Origin: Terrisporobacter sp.
GTDB lineage: Bacteria; Bacillota; Clostridia; Peptostreptococcales; Peptostreptococcaceae
DNA length: 56,927 bases
Direction: 5' to 3'
NCBI RefSeq assembly: GCF_017888745.1
Contig: NZ_JAGHFM010000328.1
Span: 1 to 56,927 of the forward strand
Positions within the stretch are counted from its first letter, which is position 1. Each line of letters starts with the position of its first letter. The translations under genes and the position numbers were made by a program. Of this stretch, positions 1 to 9,401 are shown in pieces. The notes below the pieces were generated by a model. That model searched no databases. It was not told where the DNA came from and saw only the letters and a list, made by a program, of their open reading frames with translations.

Positions 1-937
1 ATATTTTTTTTATATTAATTTTGTCTAGTTTTTCTACATCAATTTCACTCATACATTCTAAAAGTATATTTTCTATTTTTACTATTTTTTTAGAATATAT
101 TAATTCATTACATATATTTTTACAATTAATATTCAATTCTTCTATTATATAATCAATTATTGTTAATCTTTTAATCAAATCTTTTTCTATTTTTTTTAAT
201 ACAATTATTTTTTTAAACAAATTATCAATTTTCTTATCATCAAATTCTTCTGAAATATTTAAATAATTAAATATCTTTGTTTTAAATAAATATATTAAGT
301 TTTCAGGTCTATCACTTAAAATTATTTTGCTAAATTCATCTGTTATTCTTTCTTTACTTATATTTTCTATTATATGTGCATTATCATAAATAGCCTTAAG
401 TGTATCTTCTTCTATATCAAAATCTAATTTGCTAGAAAACCTTATAGCTCTTATCATTCTTAATCCATCTTCATTAAATCTTTCATTTGGATTACCGACT
501 GTTTTAATAATTTTTTTATCTATATCTGATTTGCCTCCAAATATATCTACTAACTTAGTTTTTTCATTATAGGCCATTGCATTTATGGTAAAATCTCGTC
601 TTTTTAAATCATCTTGTAAATTACAAGTAAATTTAACCTTATCTGGTCTTCTATGATCTTTATATTCTCCTTCTATTCTATATGTTGTTATTTCATAAAT
701 TTCATTATCAATTACTACACTTATAGTTCCATGTTCTATACCTGTTTCTATACATTTAAATTCTTTAAATATCTCCATTATTTTTTGTGGTGTTGCACTA
801 GTAGTTATATCATAATCATGAGGTTGTATCCCAATTACACTATCTCTTACACATCCACCTACAATAAAAGCTTCATAATCATTTTCATCTATTTTGTCTA
901 TTATATATTTTACTTTTGGAGGTAAAAATATTTTCAC
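1..937 (-). CDS. cca: CCA tRNA nucleotidyltransferase, 3' end cut by window edge
   Basis: Adds or repairs the 3' CCA end of tRNAs in the cytoplasm. The reading frame is open from 937 to the left edge, giving about 312 residues of a protein usually near 440. The N-terminal half has the class II nucleotidyltransferase signature: GGCVRD at residues 27-32, the catalytic carboxylates in HDYDITT (D41, D43), the RIEGEYKDHRRP motif near 87-98 and RRDFTINA at 113-120. GTG at 937 is preferred because AAGGAGA lies 8 nt upstream; an in-frame ATG at 946 sits directly against that ribosome site. A poly(A) polymerase of the same family cannot be excluded because the C-terminal part is missing. Confidence 0.9.
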   Translation of the reverse strand, partial: MKIFLPPKVKYIIDKIDENDYEAFIVGGCVRDSVIGIQPHDYDITTSATPQKIMEIFKEFKCIETGIEHGTISVVIDNEIYEITTYRIEGEYKDHRRPDKVKFTCNLQDDLKRRDFTINAMAYNEKTKLVDIFGGKSDIDKKIIKTVGNPNERFNEDGLRMIRAIRFSSKLDFDIEEDTLKAIYDNAHIIENISKERITDEFSKIILSDRPENLIYLFKTKIFNYLNISEEFDDKKIDNLFKKIIVLKKIEKDLIKRLTIIDYIIEELNINCKNICNELIYSKKIVKIENILLECMSEIDVEKLDKINIKKI

Positions 938-970
938 TTTATGCATCTCCTTATATTGATGTTTAATTAA

Positions 971-1006
971 TAAAAAAATAAAGCCTCCTAAATAGATAGA
1001 AGGCTT
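971..1006 (-). terminator. Rho-independent terminator of spo0A
   Basis: AAGCCT (981-986) pairs with AGGCTT (1001-1006). On the minus strand the stem is followed by a T-run (complement of 972-978). It lies 20 nt after the spo0A stop and before cca, so cca should need its own promoter. Confidence 0.8.
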
Positions 1007-1025
1007 CGAGTAATCAACTTATAAT

Positions 1026-1838
1026 TTATTTAACCATACTATGCTCTAATCTTAATTTATCTGCAATCATTGCTATAAATTCAGAGTTAGTTGGTTTTCC
1101 TTTTGTGTTATGAACTGTATAACCAAATAACTGATTTATTGTATCAACTTTCCCTCTACTCCACGCAACTTCTATTGCATGTCTTATTGCTCTTTCAACT
1201 CTACTTGGTGTAGTGTTATATTTTTTTGCAATGCTTGGGTATAATTCTTTAGTTACAGCACCTAAAAGTTCCACATTATCTATAACCATTTTTATAGCTT
1301 CCCTCAAATATAAATATCCTTTTATATGCGCTGGAACTCCTATTTCATGGATTATATTTGTTATTTCAGTTTCTATATTTCCAGAATTTTTAACGAAATC
1401 ACTTCTAGTCATTTGTACTTCTTGACTTGGTCTTGATTTTGTTTCAGCACCTACAACTTTATTTGTAACCAATTCTCTGATTCTATTTATAAATATAACA
1501 AAATCAAAAGGTTTTACTATATAATAGTCTGCTCCTAAATTTATAGCTGTTTGTGTTATTTTGTCTTGACCAACTGCAGATAATACTATTATTTTTGGTT
1601 GTTTTGGTAAGTTCATTGAGTTTAGTTTTTCAATTACACCAAGTCCATCCAAATGCGGCATAATAACATCTAAAACTAATAAGTCTGGTTGAGTTTTTTG
1701 TACTAGATCAAGAGCCTCAATACCATCTTTAGCAATTCCTAATATTTCAATATCATCTTCATTAGATAAATATTCCTTTAATAGTTGGCAAAAATCTTTA
1801 TTATCATCTGCTAACACTATTTTAATCTTTTCATTCAC
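1026..1838 (-). CDS. spo0A: Spo0A, master response regulator of sporulation
   Basis: Transcription factor that commits the cell to sporulation when phosphorylated. The N-terminal receiver domain (about residues 3-125) has the acidic pair D11/D12 and phospho-acceptor D57 in the VLDVIMP segment. The C-terminal effector domain (about 150-270) carries the conserved recognition helix with [18 protein letters not shown] place the start at GTG 1838, six nt after a GGGGGA ribosome site, giving 270 residues; the TTG five codons upstream (1853) overlaps that site. It is monocistronic: promoter elements lie just upstream and a terminator follows. In Clostridia Spo0A is usually phosphorylated directly by orphan histidine kinases; none is encoded here. 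Confidence 0.97.
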   Translation of the reverse strand: MNEKIKIVLADDNKDFCQLLKEYLSNEDDIEILGIAKDGIEALDLVQKTQPDLLVLDVIMPHLDGLGVIEKLNSMNLPKQPKIIVLSAVGQDKITQTAINLGADYYIVKPFDFVIFINRIRELVTNKVVGAETKSRPSQEVQMTRSDFVKNSGNIETEITNIIHEIGVPAHIKGYLYLREAIKMVIDNVELLGAVTKELYPSIAKKYNTTPSRVERAIRHAIEVAWSRGKVDTINQLFGYTVHNTKGKPTNSEFIAMIADKLRLEHSMVK

Positions 1839-1901
1839 TAAAATTCCCCCCAATAATAAGTTTTTTCATTTTAAATTATTTTCTATCCTACTCTTTAAGG
1901 T

Positions 1902-1930
1902 TTATTCGACACTGTAAAATTATATTCCTT
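1902..1930 (-). promoter_or_regulatory. Sigma-H-type spo0A promoter with an overlapping 0A box
   Basis: On the minus strand AGGAATA (complement of 1923-1929) is followed 15 nt later by GAAT (complement of 1904-1907), resembling the sigma-H -35 and -10 elements. The -10 region overlaps TGTCGAA (complement of 1905-1911), an exact match to the Spo0A box core. This suggests sigma-H-driven and autoregulated spo0A expression, as known in Bacillus and Clostridia. Confidence 0.7.
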
Positions 1931-1958
1931 CAAAGTATTAAAATATTTTCTTATCAAT

Positions 1959-2990
1959 TTACAATTTTAACATTTCATCAATAAAAATTCCATATCCTTT
2001 TTTAGGATTATTTTTAAATACATAAGTTAAACTGCCAATAAGCTTGTTATTTTGTATTATAGGAGCACCACTCATACCCTTTACAATTCCTCCTGTATAG
2101 TCAATTAATTCATTATCGACTACTTTTATTAACATATTACTTTCTTCTTTTATAATTTTTTCTATTTTTATTTTGTATGGCTCTATAATTCCTTTTTCAG
2201 ATTGGAAGAGTATGTAGGCTTCTCCAACTTTTACATCATCTTTTTTGCCTATTTCGATAAGTGGTAAATTGTTTTCACATTTAAAGTTAAAAAGTTTCCC
2301 TTTAATGCCATTATTTGAGTTTATTGAAAAATTCCCTACAGAATTATCATAATTTACTGTCGCTTTTATTTGACCTATATTGTTTTTATCTTTTTTTAAT
2401 ATTTCTACTCTAGATGTGTTATATATATTACCTTCTTTTATGCTTAGTAACTTATCTGTATCTGTATCACAAATTCCATGACCTATAGCATAAAATTCAT
2501 TATTTTGGGGATTATAACAAGTTAGAGTTCCTATACCAGATATTTTATCCCTAACCCAAAGCCCTAATCTGTATTTATCATCTTCATATTTTGTTTTTAT
2601 TGTAGAAACTTTAGTTTTATTATTTCTTTCATAAGTGACTTTAACTTCATCCATGCATAAAGTATTTAAAATACGTCCTATATCTTCACTGTTATTTATT
2701 TTTTTATTTTCTATAGAGATAATATTATCCCCTATTTTCATACCTCCAACATACTCTATATCATCATCTTCAAATCCTATAACTAAAGCTCCATCAGTAT
2801 TCGCCTTAATTCCTACTATATTTCCCAAAGGATATACATACTGCTTATTATATATACTTTCAGTCTTAAATACTTCTGTTACTTTACAAACCTTATTTTT
2901 ATAAATATAAATACTACAAAGTAATATAGTAAAAATTAAAAAAGTACTAATTAATAATCTATTTTTTATTATTTTCATCTTAAATACCAT
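1959..2990 (-). CDS. spoIVB: SpoIVB, forespore signalling serine peptidase (S55)
   Basis: Forespore-made protease that in Bacillus crosses the inner forespore membrane and cleaves SpoIVFA to release pro-sigma-K processing. In Peptostreptococcaceae its role may differ, because sigma-K often lacks a pro-sequence. Visible parts: an N-terminal membrane anchor (residues 10-30), a PDZ-like region (about 60-125) and the peptidase domain with H171 in GHGICD, S307 in GMSGAP and D292 placed 15 residues before it as in the Bacillus triad. At 343 residues it is slightly shorter than the Bacillus protein (about 425). The ATG at 2990 is only 2 nt from AGAAGG, so initiation at the ATG four codons later is possible. 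It lies directly upstream of spo0A, the usual order. Confidence 0.93.
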   Translation of the reverse strand: MVFKMKIIKNRLLISTFLIFTILLCSIYIYKNKVCKVTEVFKTESIYNKQYVYPLGNIVGIKANTDGALVIGFEDDDIEYVGGMKIGDNIISIENKKINNSEDIGRILNTLCMDEVKVTYERNNKTKVSTIKTKYEDDKYRLGLWVRDKISGIGTLTCYNPQNNEFYAIGHGICDTDTDKLLSIKEGNIYNTSRVEILKKDKNNIGQIKATVNYDNSVGNFSINSNNGIKGKLFNFKCENNLPLIEIGKKDDVKVGEAYILFQSEKGIIEPYKIKIEKIIKEESNMLIKVVDNELIDYTGGIVKGMSGAPIIQNNKLIGSLTYVFKNNPKKGYGIFIDEMLKL

Positions 2991-3100
2991 ATCCTTCTAA
3001 TTATAATTTCTATATTATAATTCCATATGATAAAGAAAATATTCAACAAATTTAATCTATTAATCAAATTATAATTTCCCTACAATAAATAAATTTATTT

Positions 3101-3191
3101 CAATCCATATTGCCAACAACTTCATCATTTGCTCAAAAGCTAATTTTAAGGGATTATAAATTATCCTCAATTGAAATAATTTATAATCCCT
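3101..3191. repeat. Structured intergenic element, copy A
   Basis: A conserved box (TGCCAACAACT at 3111-3121, then TTGCTCAA at 3129-3136) is followed 12 nt later by a perfect 16-bp inverted repeat (3149-3164 with 3176-3191) closing an 11-nt loop. The same box plus hairpin geometry recurs at 18906-19000 with a different stem sequence. No open frame is present. Strand and function are unknown. Confidence 0.6.
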
Positions 3192-3195
3192 CAAT

Positions 3196-3228
3196 AAAAA
3201 AAGAATAGAAATTAATTTCTATTCTTTT
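3196..3228 (-). terminator. Terminator of the dxs-tlyA-recN operon
   Basis: Perfect palindrome 3199-3228 (15-nt arms) followed on the minus strand by a T-run. It lies 40 nt after the recN stop. Confidence 0.85.
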
Positions 3229-3268
3229 AATAATATTTAAATATTATTTTATCTTAGAAAAAGTATAA

Positions 3269-4948
3269 TTAATGATTTTTCTTAGTTAAATTAACTATTT
3301 CTCTAGCATGTTCTATAGTAGTTTCAGTTATATTACTTCCAGCTATTAATCTAGCTATTTCTTGTATACTTTTTTCTTGATCTAATCTTTTTATAGTTGT
3401 ATATGTTCTATTCTCATCACTATTTTTTTCTATACAAAAATGAGTATCTGCATTAGCTGCAATTTGTGGAAGATGAGTTATACATAATATTTGTTTTTTT
3501 CTAGCTATATTATGCAGTTTTTCCCCTACAACTTGTGCCGCTATTCCACTTATACCTGTATCTATTTCATCAAATACTATAGTACCTATTTCATCTATAT
3601 CTGCAAGTATAGTTTTGAAAGCTAGCATAAATCTAGACATTTCTCCTCCTGATGCAACTTTATAAATAGGCTTCATATCTTCACCTAAATTGAAAGATAT
3701 CATAAATTCAACATCATTATTTCCATGTTGAGAATAGCTAATTTCTGTAAAATTAACTTTAAAAGTTACACCTTTCATATCCAGTGATTTAAGCTCTTTA
3801 AGTATAGCTTCTTCCAAATCAACAGCTACTTCTTTTCTTACATTTGTTAATAAGTCTGCTTTTTTACTTAATTCTTCTTCAAGAATTTCTAGCTTATTTT
3901 TTAGCTCTTCAGCCATTTCATCTCTATTAATTATTTCTTCTAATCTTGTACTTATTTTTTTGTGATAATTTAAAATATCTTCTATAGTATCACCATATTT
4001 TCTTCTTAAATTATTTATTTCATCAACCCTAGATTCTATTTGTTCAAGTGCATATGGTTCAAAATCAATATTTTCTTTATAATTCCTAACATCTCTACAT
4101 ATATCTTGTAATTCGTACATTATTCTTTCTATAGTTTCACTATATTCACTTAAAGTAGAATCATATTTACTTATTTCACTTAACTCATGAGATGCCATTC
4201 CAATTAAATCTACAGCATTTACATTACCTTCATGTAATTTTTCATAACTTAAATTAAGGTTATTATAAATCTTTTCACTATTTCTAAATATTTCCCTTTG
4301 CTTTAATAAGTCATCATATTCATCTTTGCTTAAAGATGCTGCTTCTATTTCATTAATTTGGAATTTTAGTAAATCAATTTCTCTTTGTATTTCTTTTTCA
4401 TCTTTATTTTCATTTAATGTATTTAATGCTTTTTTTACTTTATTGTACTCTAAATAAATTTCTTTATATTCATTTTTAGGGTGTTCTAACTTTTTACCTC
4501 CAAATAAATCTAAGAATTTTAAATGTGTGTCTTTATTGAATAAAGCTTGATTTTGATGTTGACCATGTAAGTCTATAAATGTAAGAGCTATTTCTTTTAA
4601 AATTGACATTTTTATAGTTCTACCATTTATTCTTGCTACACTTTTCCCATCTGCATAAATAATCCTAGTTATAATTAGTTCATCATCCTCACTATCTAAA
4701 TCATATTCTTTAAGAATATTTTTTAGATTTTCACTCTGAGAAGATACTATTATTTCAGCTATTCCTTTTTCAGTTCCTTTTCTTAAAAAAGACTTGTCAT
4801 ATTTATTTCCTAAACATAGTCCAAGAGCCTCTATTATAATAGATTTTCCAGAACCAGTTTCCCCTGTAAGTATATTCAGGTTTTCGCCTATACTAACTCT
4901 ACTTTCTTCAACTAAAGCACAATTTTTCATATATAATTCAAGGATCAT
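3269..4948 (-). CDS. recN: RecN, SMC-like DNA double-strand break repair ATPase
   Basis: Early-acting recombination-repair protein that holds broken DNA ends together. Walker A GETGSGKS is at residues 29-36. Long helical coiled-coil stretches occupy about 150-390. The C-terminal half has the ABC signature ASGGEMSRFMLA and Walker B TIVFDEIDTGISG. The 559 residues match the family (550-570). ATG at 4948 follows GGGGG by 6-7 nt. It is the last gene of dxs-tlyA-recN, 25 nt after tlyA. The argR and nadK genes often found between tlyA and recN in Clostridia are absent here. Confidence 0.96.
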   Translation of the reverse strand: MILELYMKNCALVEESRVSIGENLNILTGETGSGKSIIIEALGLCLGNKYDKSFLRKGTEKGIAEIIVSSQSENLKNILKEYDLDSEDDELIITRIIYADGKSVARINGRTIKMSILKEIALTFIDLHGQHQNQALFNKDTHLKFLDLFGGKKLEHPKNEYKEIYLEYNKVKKALNTLNENKDEKEIQREIDLLKFQINEIEAASLSKDEYDDLLKQREIFRNSEKIYNNLNLSYEKLHEGNVNAVDLIGMASHELSEISKYDSTLSEYSETIERIMYELQDICRDVRNYKENIDFEPYALEQIESRVDEINNLRRKYGDTIEDILNYHKKISTRLEEIINRDEMAEELKNKLEILEEELSKKADLLTNVRKEVAVDLEEAILKELKSLDMKGVTFKVNFTEISYSQHGNNDVEFMISFNLGEDMKPIYKVASGGEMSRFMLAFKTILADIDEIGTIVFDEIDTGISGIAAQVVGEKLHNIARKKQILCITHLPQIAANADTHFCIEKNSDENRTYTTIKRLDQEKSIQEIARLIAGSNITETTIEHAREIVNLTKKNH

Positions 4949-4973
4949 TTTATGCCCCCTTTATCCGTACTAT

Positions 4974-5786
4974 TTATTTGTTTAGGTTATGAGATTCTTC
5001 TACAACTTCAACTATCTTTTTCTCGAAAGCCTCTTTATCAAAAGCAAATCCTTCGTTATTATTTCTTAAGTGTATTAAATATTCTATATTCCCTTCCGGT
5101 CCTTTTATTGGTGAATAATCTAAATGTAATATAGCAAATCCACTATCTACTGCAAATTGAGATATGTTTTCTATAACTTCAATATGAACTTTTTTATCTC
5201 TTACTACACCTTTTTTACCAACTTTTTCCTTACCAGCTTCAAACTGAGGTTTTATCAAGGCAACAATTTCTCCCTCTGAACTTAAAAGTTCTTTTGCTTT
5301 CGGTAAAACTAATCTTAAAGATATGAAAGATACATCTATTGAAGCAAAGTCTGCAAACTCTTTTGTATCTTCAATTGTAACATGTCTTATATTAGTTCTT
5401 TCCATACAAACTACTCTTTCATCTTGTCTTAATTTCCATGCAAGTTGTCCATATCCTACATCTATTGAAAATACTTTTACTGCACCATTTTGAAGCATGC
5501 AGTCAGTGAATCCTCCTGTAGATGCACCAATATCCATGCACACTTTATCTTTTAAAGTGACACCAAAATATTTCATAGCTTTTTCTAATTTTAATCCGCC
5601 TCTACTTACATAAGGAATCGGATTACCTTTAACTAAAATATTAGCATCTTCTTTTACTTCAGTACCTGGTTTATCACATCTTTGATTATCTACAAAAACA
5701 AGACCAGCCATTATAGCTTTTTTTGCTCTTTCTCTACTTTCAAAATGACCTTTGTCTACTAGTAAAATATCTATTCTTTTCTTCAT
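4974..5786 (-). CDS. tlyA: TlyA-family rRNA 2'-O-methyltransferase
   Basis: Predicted SAM-dependent ribose methyltransferase acting on ribosomal RNA (16S/23S in mycobacterial TlyA). Residues 1-62 form an S4 RNA-binding domain ending in the conserved SRGGLKLEKA linker. The FtsJ/RrmJ-type fold follows with the SAM motif DIGASTGGFTD at 85-95. 270 residues is the standard length. ATG at 5786 follows AGAAGG. It starts 16 nt after the dxs stop, so it is likely cotranscribed with dxs and recN, the usual Firmicute arrangement. Haemolysin names for this family are historical. Confidence 0.93.
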   Translation of the reverse strand: MKKRIDILLVDKGHFESRERAKKAIMAGLVFVDNQRCDKPGTEVKEDANILVKGNPIPYVSRGGLKLEKAMKYFGVTLKDKVCMDIGASTGGFTDCMLQNGAVKVFSIDVGYGQLAWKLRQDERVVCMERTNIRHVTIEDTKEFADFASIDVSFISLRLVLPKAKELLSSEGEIVALIKPQFEAGKEKVGKKGVVRDKKVHIEVIENISQFAVDSGFAILHLDYSPIKGPEGNIEYLIHLRNNNEGFAFDKEAFEKKIVEVVEESHNLNK

Positions 5787-5802
5787 TATACTTTCCTTCT
5801 GA

Positions 5803-7659
5803 TTATAATTTTTTTATTCTTATTGCTATTTGTTCACTAGACATTCCTATTGTTTCAAATAATTTTTCAACGTCACCATGTTCAACATATTCATCTGGAA
5901 TACCTATATTTTCTATTTTCACATTATAATTATTATCTAATATAAATTTATTTATTCTACTTCCAAATCCACCATCTACAATATTATCCTCTATAGTAAT
6001 AACTTTATCATGTTTCTTAAGTAATTCGTGTAATAAAGTTTCATCCATAGGCTTTAAAAATCGTGCATTTACTATAGTAGGATTAACATTATCATTTAAA
6101 AGTATCTCCTTAGCTTCTAAAGCTTTTTTAACCATATTACCTATGGCAAGTACTAAAATATCTTTTCCTTTTTCTAATACTTCATAAGTTCCTACTTTTA
6201 TCGGTTCATAATCTCCTTTATTTAAGTAATAAGTATTTCCTCTTGGATATCTTATTGCCACAGGTCCATTTATTTCTGCTGATAAATCCATCATTAAAGA
6301 AAGTTCATCAGCATCTTTAGGAGCCATAACTGTAATATTAGGAATCATATTAAAATAACTTAAATCAAATATACCATGATGTGTTTCTCCGTCATTACCA
6401 ACCAGTCCAGCTCTATCTATTAAGAAAGTTACATTTTTCTTTGTAATAGACACGTCATGAATCACTTGATCAAAACCTCTTTGTAAAAATGATGAGTATA
6501 CTGCAAAGTATGGTTTCATTCCTTCTTTAGCAAGTCCTGCCGCGAATGTTGTTGCATGTTGCTCTGCTATACCTACATCATAATATCTATAAGGATAAGA
6601 TACTGCAAATTGATTTAAACCTGTCCCAGATGGCATAGCTGCTGTTATAGCTACTATACTTTCATCATTATCGGCCATATTAACTAGTTTCTTCCCTACA
6701 AATGATGATATACTTTCACCCTTTGATGACTTGATACCTTCTTCTATATTAAATTTAGAAACACCATGATATCTATCTGGCGCATTTTCAGCAAATTTAT
6801 ACCCTTTACCTTTTTCCGTAATGACATGTATTAAAACTGGACCTTTTTTCTTCTTAGCTTTATTTAAAATATCAATTAGTTCTTTTAAATTATGTCCGTC
6901 TATAGGTCCATAGTATTTAATCCCAAAAGATTCAAATAGTTCACAATTTTGCGGTGTAAACTTACTTATTATACCATCTTTCACTTTATCAGCAGTTTTA
7001 TAGATAAAATTGCCAGCTTTAGTAAGTGTCATTATTTTTTCTATAGAATCTTTTACTTGATTTGCCTTAGCATTTCTAATTAAGCTAGATAAATATCTTG
7101 ACATAGCCCCAACATTTTTATCTATAGACATCTCATTATCATTTAAAATGATTATCATTTTTTTATCTAAATATCCTAAGTGATTTATAGCCTCTAGTGC
7201 CATTCCCCCTGTTATAGAGCCATCACCTATGATTGAAACCACCTCAAAATTTTCTCTTTTTATATCTCTTGCACACGCAATACCAAGACCTGCTGATATA
7301 GATGTACTACTATGACCTGTATCAAATATATCATGTTCACTTTCATTTTCCTTTGGAAATCCACTTAATCCATTAAGTTGTCTAAGTGTTGCAAATTTGT
7401 CTTTACGCCCTGTAATAATTTTATGAACATAGGATTGGTGCCCTACATCCCATATTAGTTTATCCTTTGGACTGTCGAAAACTTTATGCAATGCTAAAGT
7501 CAACTCTACTGTTCCTAAATTCGAAGCTAAATGTCCACCAGTTTTCGAAATAGAATTCATTAAAAATTCTCTTATTTCTTGTGCTAACTCTTCCATTTCA
7601 ACTATATTTAATTTTTTTATATCATCTGGAGAATTCACTTCATTTAAATAATTACACAT
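5803..7659 (-). CDS. dxs: 1-deoxy-D-xylulose-5-phosphate synthase
   Basis: Condenses pyruvate and glyceraldehyde 3-phosphate into DXP, the first step of the methylerythritol phosphate pathway to isoprenoids. The thiamine diphosphate motif is GDG near residues 145-147 with its asparagine near 173; the transketolase pyrimidine-binding and C-terminal domains follow. I place the start at ATG 7659 (618 residues), 6 nt after GGTGAGG; the in-frame GTG four codons upstream is part of that ribosome site. It heads dxs-tlyA-recN. ispA lies in the neighbouring operon and uses the downstream products of this pathway. Confidence 0.96.
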   Translation of the reverse strand: MCNYLNEVNSPDDIKKLNIVEMEELAQEIREFLMNSISKTGGHLASNLGTVELTLALHKVFDSPKDKLIWDVGHQSYVHKIITGRKDKFATLRQLNGLSGFPKENESEHDIFDTGHSSTSISAGLGIACARDIKRENFEVVSIIGDGSITGGMALEAINHLGYLDKKMIIILNDNEMSIDKNVGAMSRYLSSLIRNAKANQVKDSIEKIMTLTKAGNFIYKTADKVKDGIISKFTPQNCELFESFGIKYYGPIDGHNLKELIDILNKAKKKKGPVLIHVITEKGKGYKFAENAPDRYHGVSKFNIEEGIKSSKGESISSFVGKKLVNMADNDESIVAITAAMPSGTGLNQFAVSYPYRYYDVGIAEQHATTFAAGLAKEGMKPYFAVYSSFLQRGFDQVIHDVSITKKNVTFLIDRAGLVGNDGETHHGIFDLSYFNMIPNITVMAPKDADELSLMMDLSAEINGPVAIRYPRGNTYYLNKGDYEPIKVGTYEVLEKGKDILVLAIGNMVKKALEAKEILLNDNVNPTIVNARFLKPMDETLLHELLKKHDKVITIEDNIVDGGFGSRINKFILDNNYNVKIENIGIPDEYVEHGDVEKLFETIGMSSEQIAIRIKKL

Positions 7660-7702
7660 AATTTTCCTCACCTTTATAATGGTTTAATTTATAAATAATA
7701 TG

Positions 7703-7726
7703 AAAAAAGCCTTCCATAGAAGACTT
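7703..7726 (-). terminator. Terminator of the nusB-to-yuiD operon
   Basis: AAGCCTTC (7707-7714) pairs with GAAGACTT (7719-7726) with one G-T pair; the minus strand continues into a T-run (7703-7708). It separates the yuiD-like gene from dxs. Confidence 0.8.
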
Positions 7727-7847
7727 TCCATTTTAGTTTCCATGTATTTTGGAAAATAAATAATTTCAATTTATTTAAAATATATCAACTTCTATAATTT
7801 CTTTTAAAACAAAAAAAATTATATCATATAATACATTTTTTTTCAAT

Positions 7848-8285
7848 TTAAGACATAAGGATTCCTATTATAACCCCTAGTATTGCTCCACATATAACTT
7901 CTTTAGGTGTATGACCTACAAGTTCCTTCAATGTTTCATGTTCAATATGTTTTTTATGTTGTAAATCTTGAACTATTTTATTTAATATTGCTGCCTGTTT
8001 TCCTACGGCCCTTCTTACTCCAGATGCATCGTACATTACTATAAGTGCAAAAACTGTACATATTGCAAACTCTATAGAATCAAATCCTCTGTAAATACCC
8101 ACTAAAGTGGATAAACATGTCACAAAAGAACTATGAGAGCTAGGCATTCCTCCTGACATAAAAATTCTAGATAATTCAAATCTCTTTTCTTTGCCAGTAA
8201 ATATTTTTATAAATTGAGCTAAGAAGCAAGCAAAAATACTTGTCCATAGTATATGGTTGCTAAATAATTGTGAAAAAAAACTCAT
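7848..8285 (-). CDS. YuiD-like divergent PAP2 family membrane protein
   Basis: Small integral membrane protein of the divergent PAP2 group (DUF212, YuiD-like). Characteristic conserved segments are visible: GGMPSSHS at 45-52, DASGVRR at 86-92 and GHTPKEV at 124-130, with hydrophobic segments near 12-28, 55-65, 73-86 and 131-145. The family resembles acid phosphatases and haloperoxidases, and it has been suggested to act on lipid phosphates. The exact substrate is unknown. Its place after ispA suggests a role in polyprenyl phosphate metabolism (inference). AAGGAGG precedes the ATG at 8285, 9 nt after ispA. Confidence 0.85.
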   Translation of the reverse strand: MSFFSQLFSNHILWTSIFACFLAQFIKIFTGKEKRFELSRIFMSGGMPSSHSSFVTCLSTLVGIYRGFDSIEFAICTVFALIVMYDASGVRRAVGKQAAILNKIVQDLQHKKHIEHETLKELVGHTPKEVICGAILGVIIGILMS

Positions 8286-8294
8286 GATGCCTCC

Positions 8295-9182
8295 TTAACA
8301 GTCTCTGCTAACTATATAATCTGCTAATTGATTTAAAAACTGCACTTGTGAAGATAAACCTTCTATGCTAGTTTTTCCATCATTAATTAACCCTTTCGCT
8401 ATTTCCCTAGATTTTTCTAAACCTAATAATGAAGGATATGTTGATTTATGATTTTCCATATCACTTCCTATTGGTTTACCTAAAGTTTTCTCATCTCCAG
8501 TTATATCTAGTATATCATCTACTATTTGGAATGATAAACCTATATTTTTTCCATACTTAGTTATTCTTTGTAATTCATCTTCACTAGCTCCACCAATTAT
8601 GGCGCCTGCTCTCATACATCCTACAATCATTGCTGCAGTTTTGTTAACATGAATAAAGTCTAACTTTTTCTTTTCTATAACTTTATTTTCACTTTCAATA
8701 TCTACTACTTGTCCACCTATCATTCCATAAATACCTGCATGTTTTGCAATTTCATTTATTGCTTTCAAATATTTATTTGAATCTTCTTTGTCAATAGATG
8801 AAGATAACATAATTTCAAAAGCATAATTTAAAAGAGCATCTCCAGCTAAGGTTGCCATTGCATCTCCGAATACTTTATGATTCGTCGGCTTACCTCTTCT
8901 TAAATCATCATTGTCTAGTGCTGGTAAGTCATCATGAATTAAAGAGTATGTATGAATCATTTCTATCGCTACCGCAAAAGGAATCGCATCTTCTTCTTTT
9001 CCTCCTACTGCCTTACAACTTTCTAAAGTTAAAATAGGTCTAAGTCTTTTCCCTCCAGCTTTTAAGCTGTAGTTCATAGCTTCCATAATAGTTTTTTGAT
9101 AACCTTCTTCTTTTGGCATATACTCATTTAAAATTTCTTCTATATAACCTATTTTTTCTTTTAAAACTTGTTTAAATTCCAT
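8295..9182 (-). CDS. ispA: Geranylgeranyl/farnesyl diphosphate synthase
   Basis: Trans-prenyltransferase that elongates dimethylallyl diphosphate with isopentenyl diphosphate. The first Asp-rich motif is DDLPALD (D84, D85, D90) and the second, FQIVDDILD, lies near residue 220; KRLRP near 45-49 binds diphosphate. I place the start at ATG 9182 (295 residues), 6-7 nt after GGGGAGG and 1 nt after the xseB stop, so translational coupling is likely. An in-frame upstream start (9215) would overlap xseB and lacks a ribosome site. The xseA-xseB-ispA order is common in Firmicutes and proteobacteria. Confidence 0.95.
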   Translation of the reverse strand: MEFKQVLKEKIGYIEEILNEYMPKEEGYQKTIMEAMNYSLKAGGKRLRPILTLESCKAVGGKEEDAIPFAVAIEMIHTYSLIHDDLPALDNDDLRRGKPTNHKVFGDAMATLAGDALLNYAFEIMLSSSIDKEDSNKYLKAINEIAKHAGIYGMIGGQVVDIESENKVIEKKKLDFIHVNKTAAMIVGCMRAGAIIGGASEDELQRITKYGKNIGLSFQIVDDILDITGDEKTLGKPIGSDMENHKSTYPSLLGLEKSREIAKGLINDGKTSIEGLSSQVQFLNQLADYIVSRDC

Positions 9183-9183
9183 A

Positions 9184-9399
9184 CTAATCCTCCCCAATAT
9201 TAAAATCTTCCTCAATGCCCATCTTGTTAAATTTGCTTATTTTAAGTTCAGCATCTTCTAAAAGTTTATTACAATATTTAAATAATTTGATACCTTCTTC
9301 ATATAAACTTAACGACTCATCTAAGCTAGTATTCTTAGATTCTAAATTTATTAAAATCTCTTCTAACTTTTCAAAGGCTTCTTCATAAGTAAGCTTCAT
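9184..9399 (-). CDS. xseB: Exodeoxyribonuclease VII small subunit
   Basis: Small subunit of ExoVII, which degrades single-stranded DNA from both ends into oligonucleotides; several copies coat the large subunit. At 71 residues it is typical. The family core is visible: [18 protein letters not shown], then [19 protein letters not shown], forming two helices. It starts 2 nt after xseA and ends 1 nt before ispA. Confidence 0.93.
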   Translation of the reverse strand: MKLTYEEAFEKLEEILINLESKNTSLDESLSLYEEGIKLFKYCNKLLEDAELKISKFNKMGIEEDFNIGED

Positions 9400-9401
9400 G
9401 A

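Noticed and set aside
653..925. 90-codon plus-strand open frame rich in Tyr, Phe and Ile
   Set aside because: It lies antisense inside cca, has no ribosome site and its composition is that of reversed AT-rich coding DNA.
3101..3191. Transposase-bearing insertion sequence around element A
   Set aside because: No open frame, no flanking target duplication visible and only about 90 bp long; kept only as a structured repeat.
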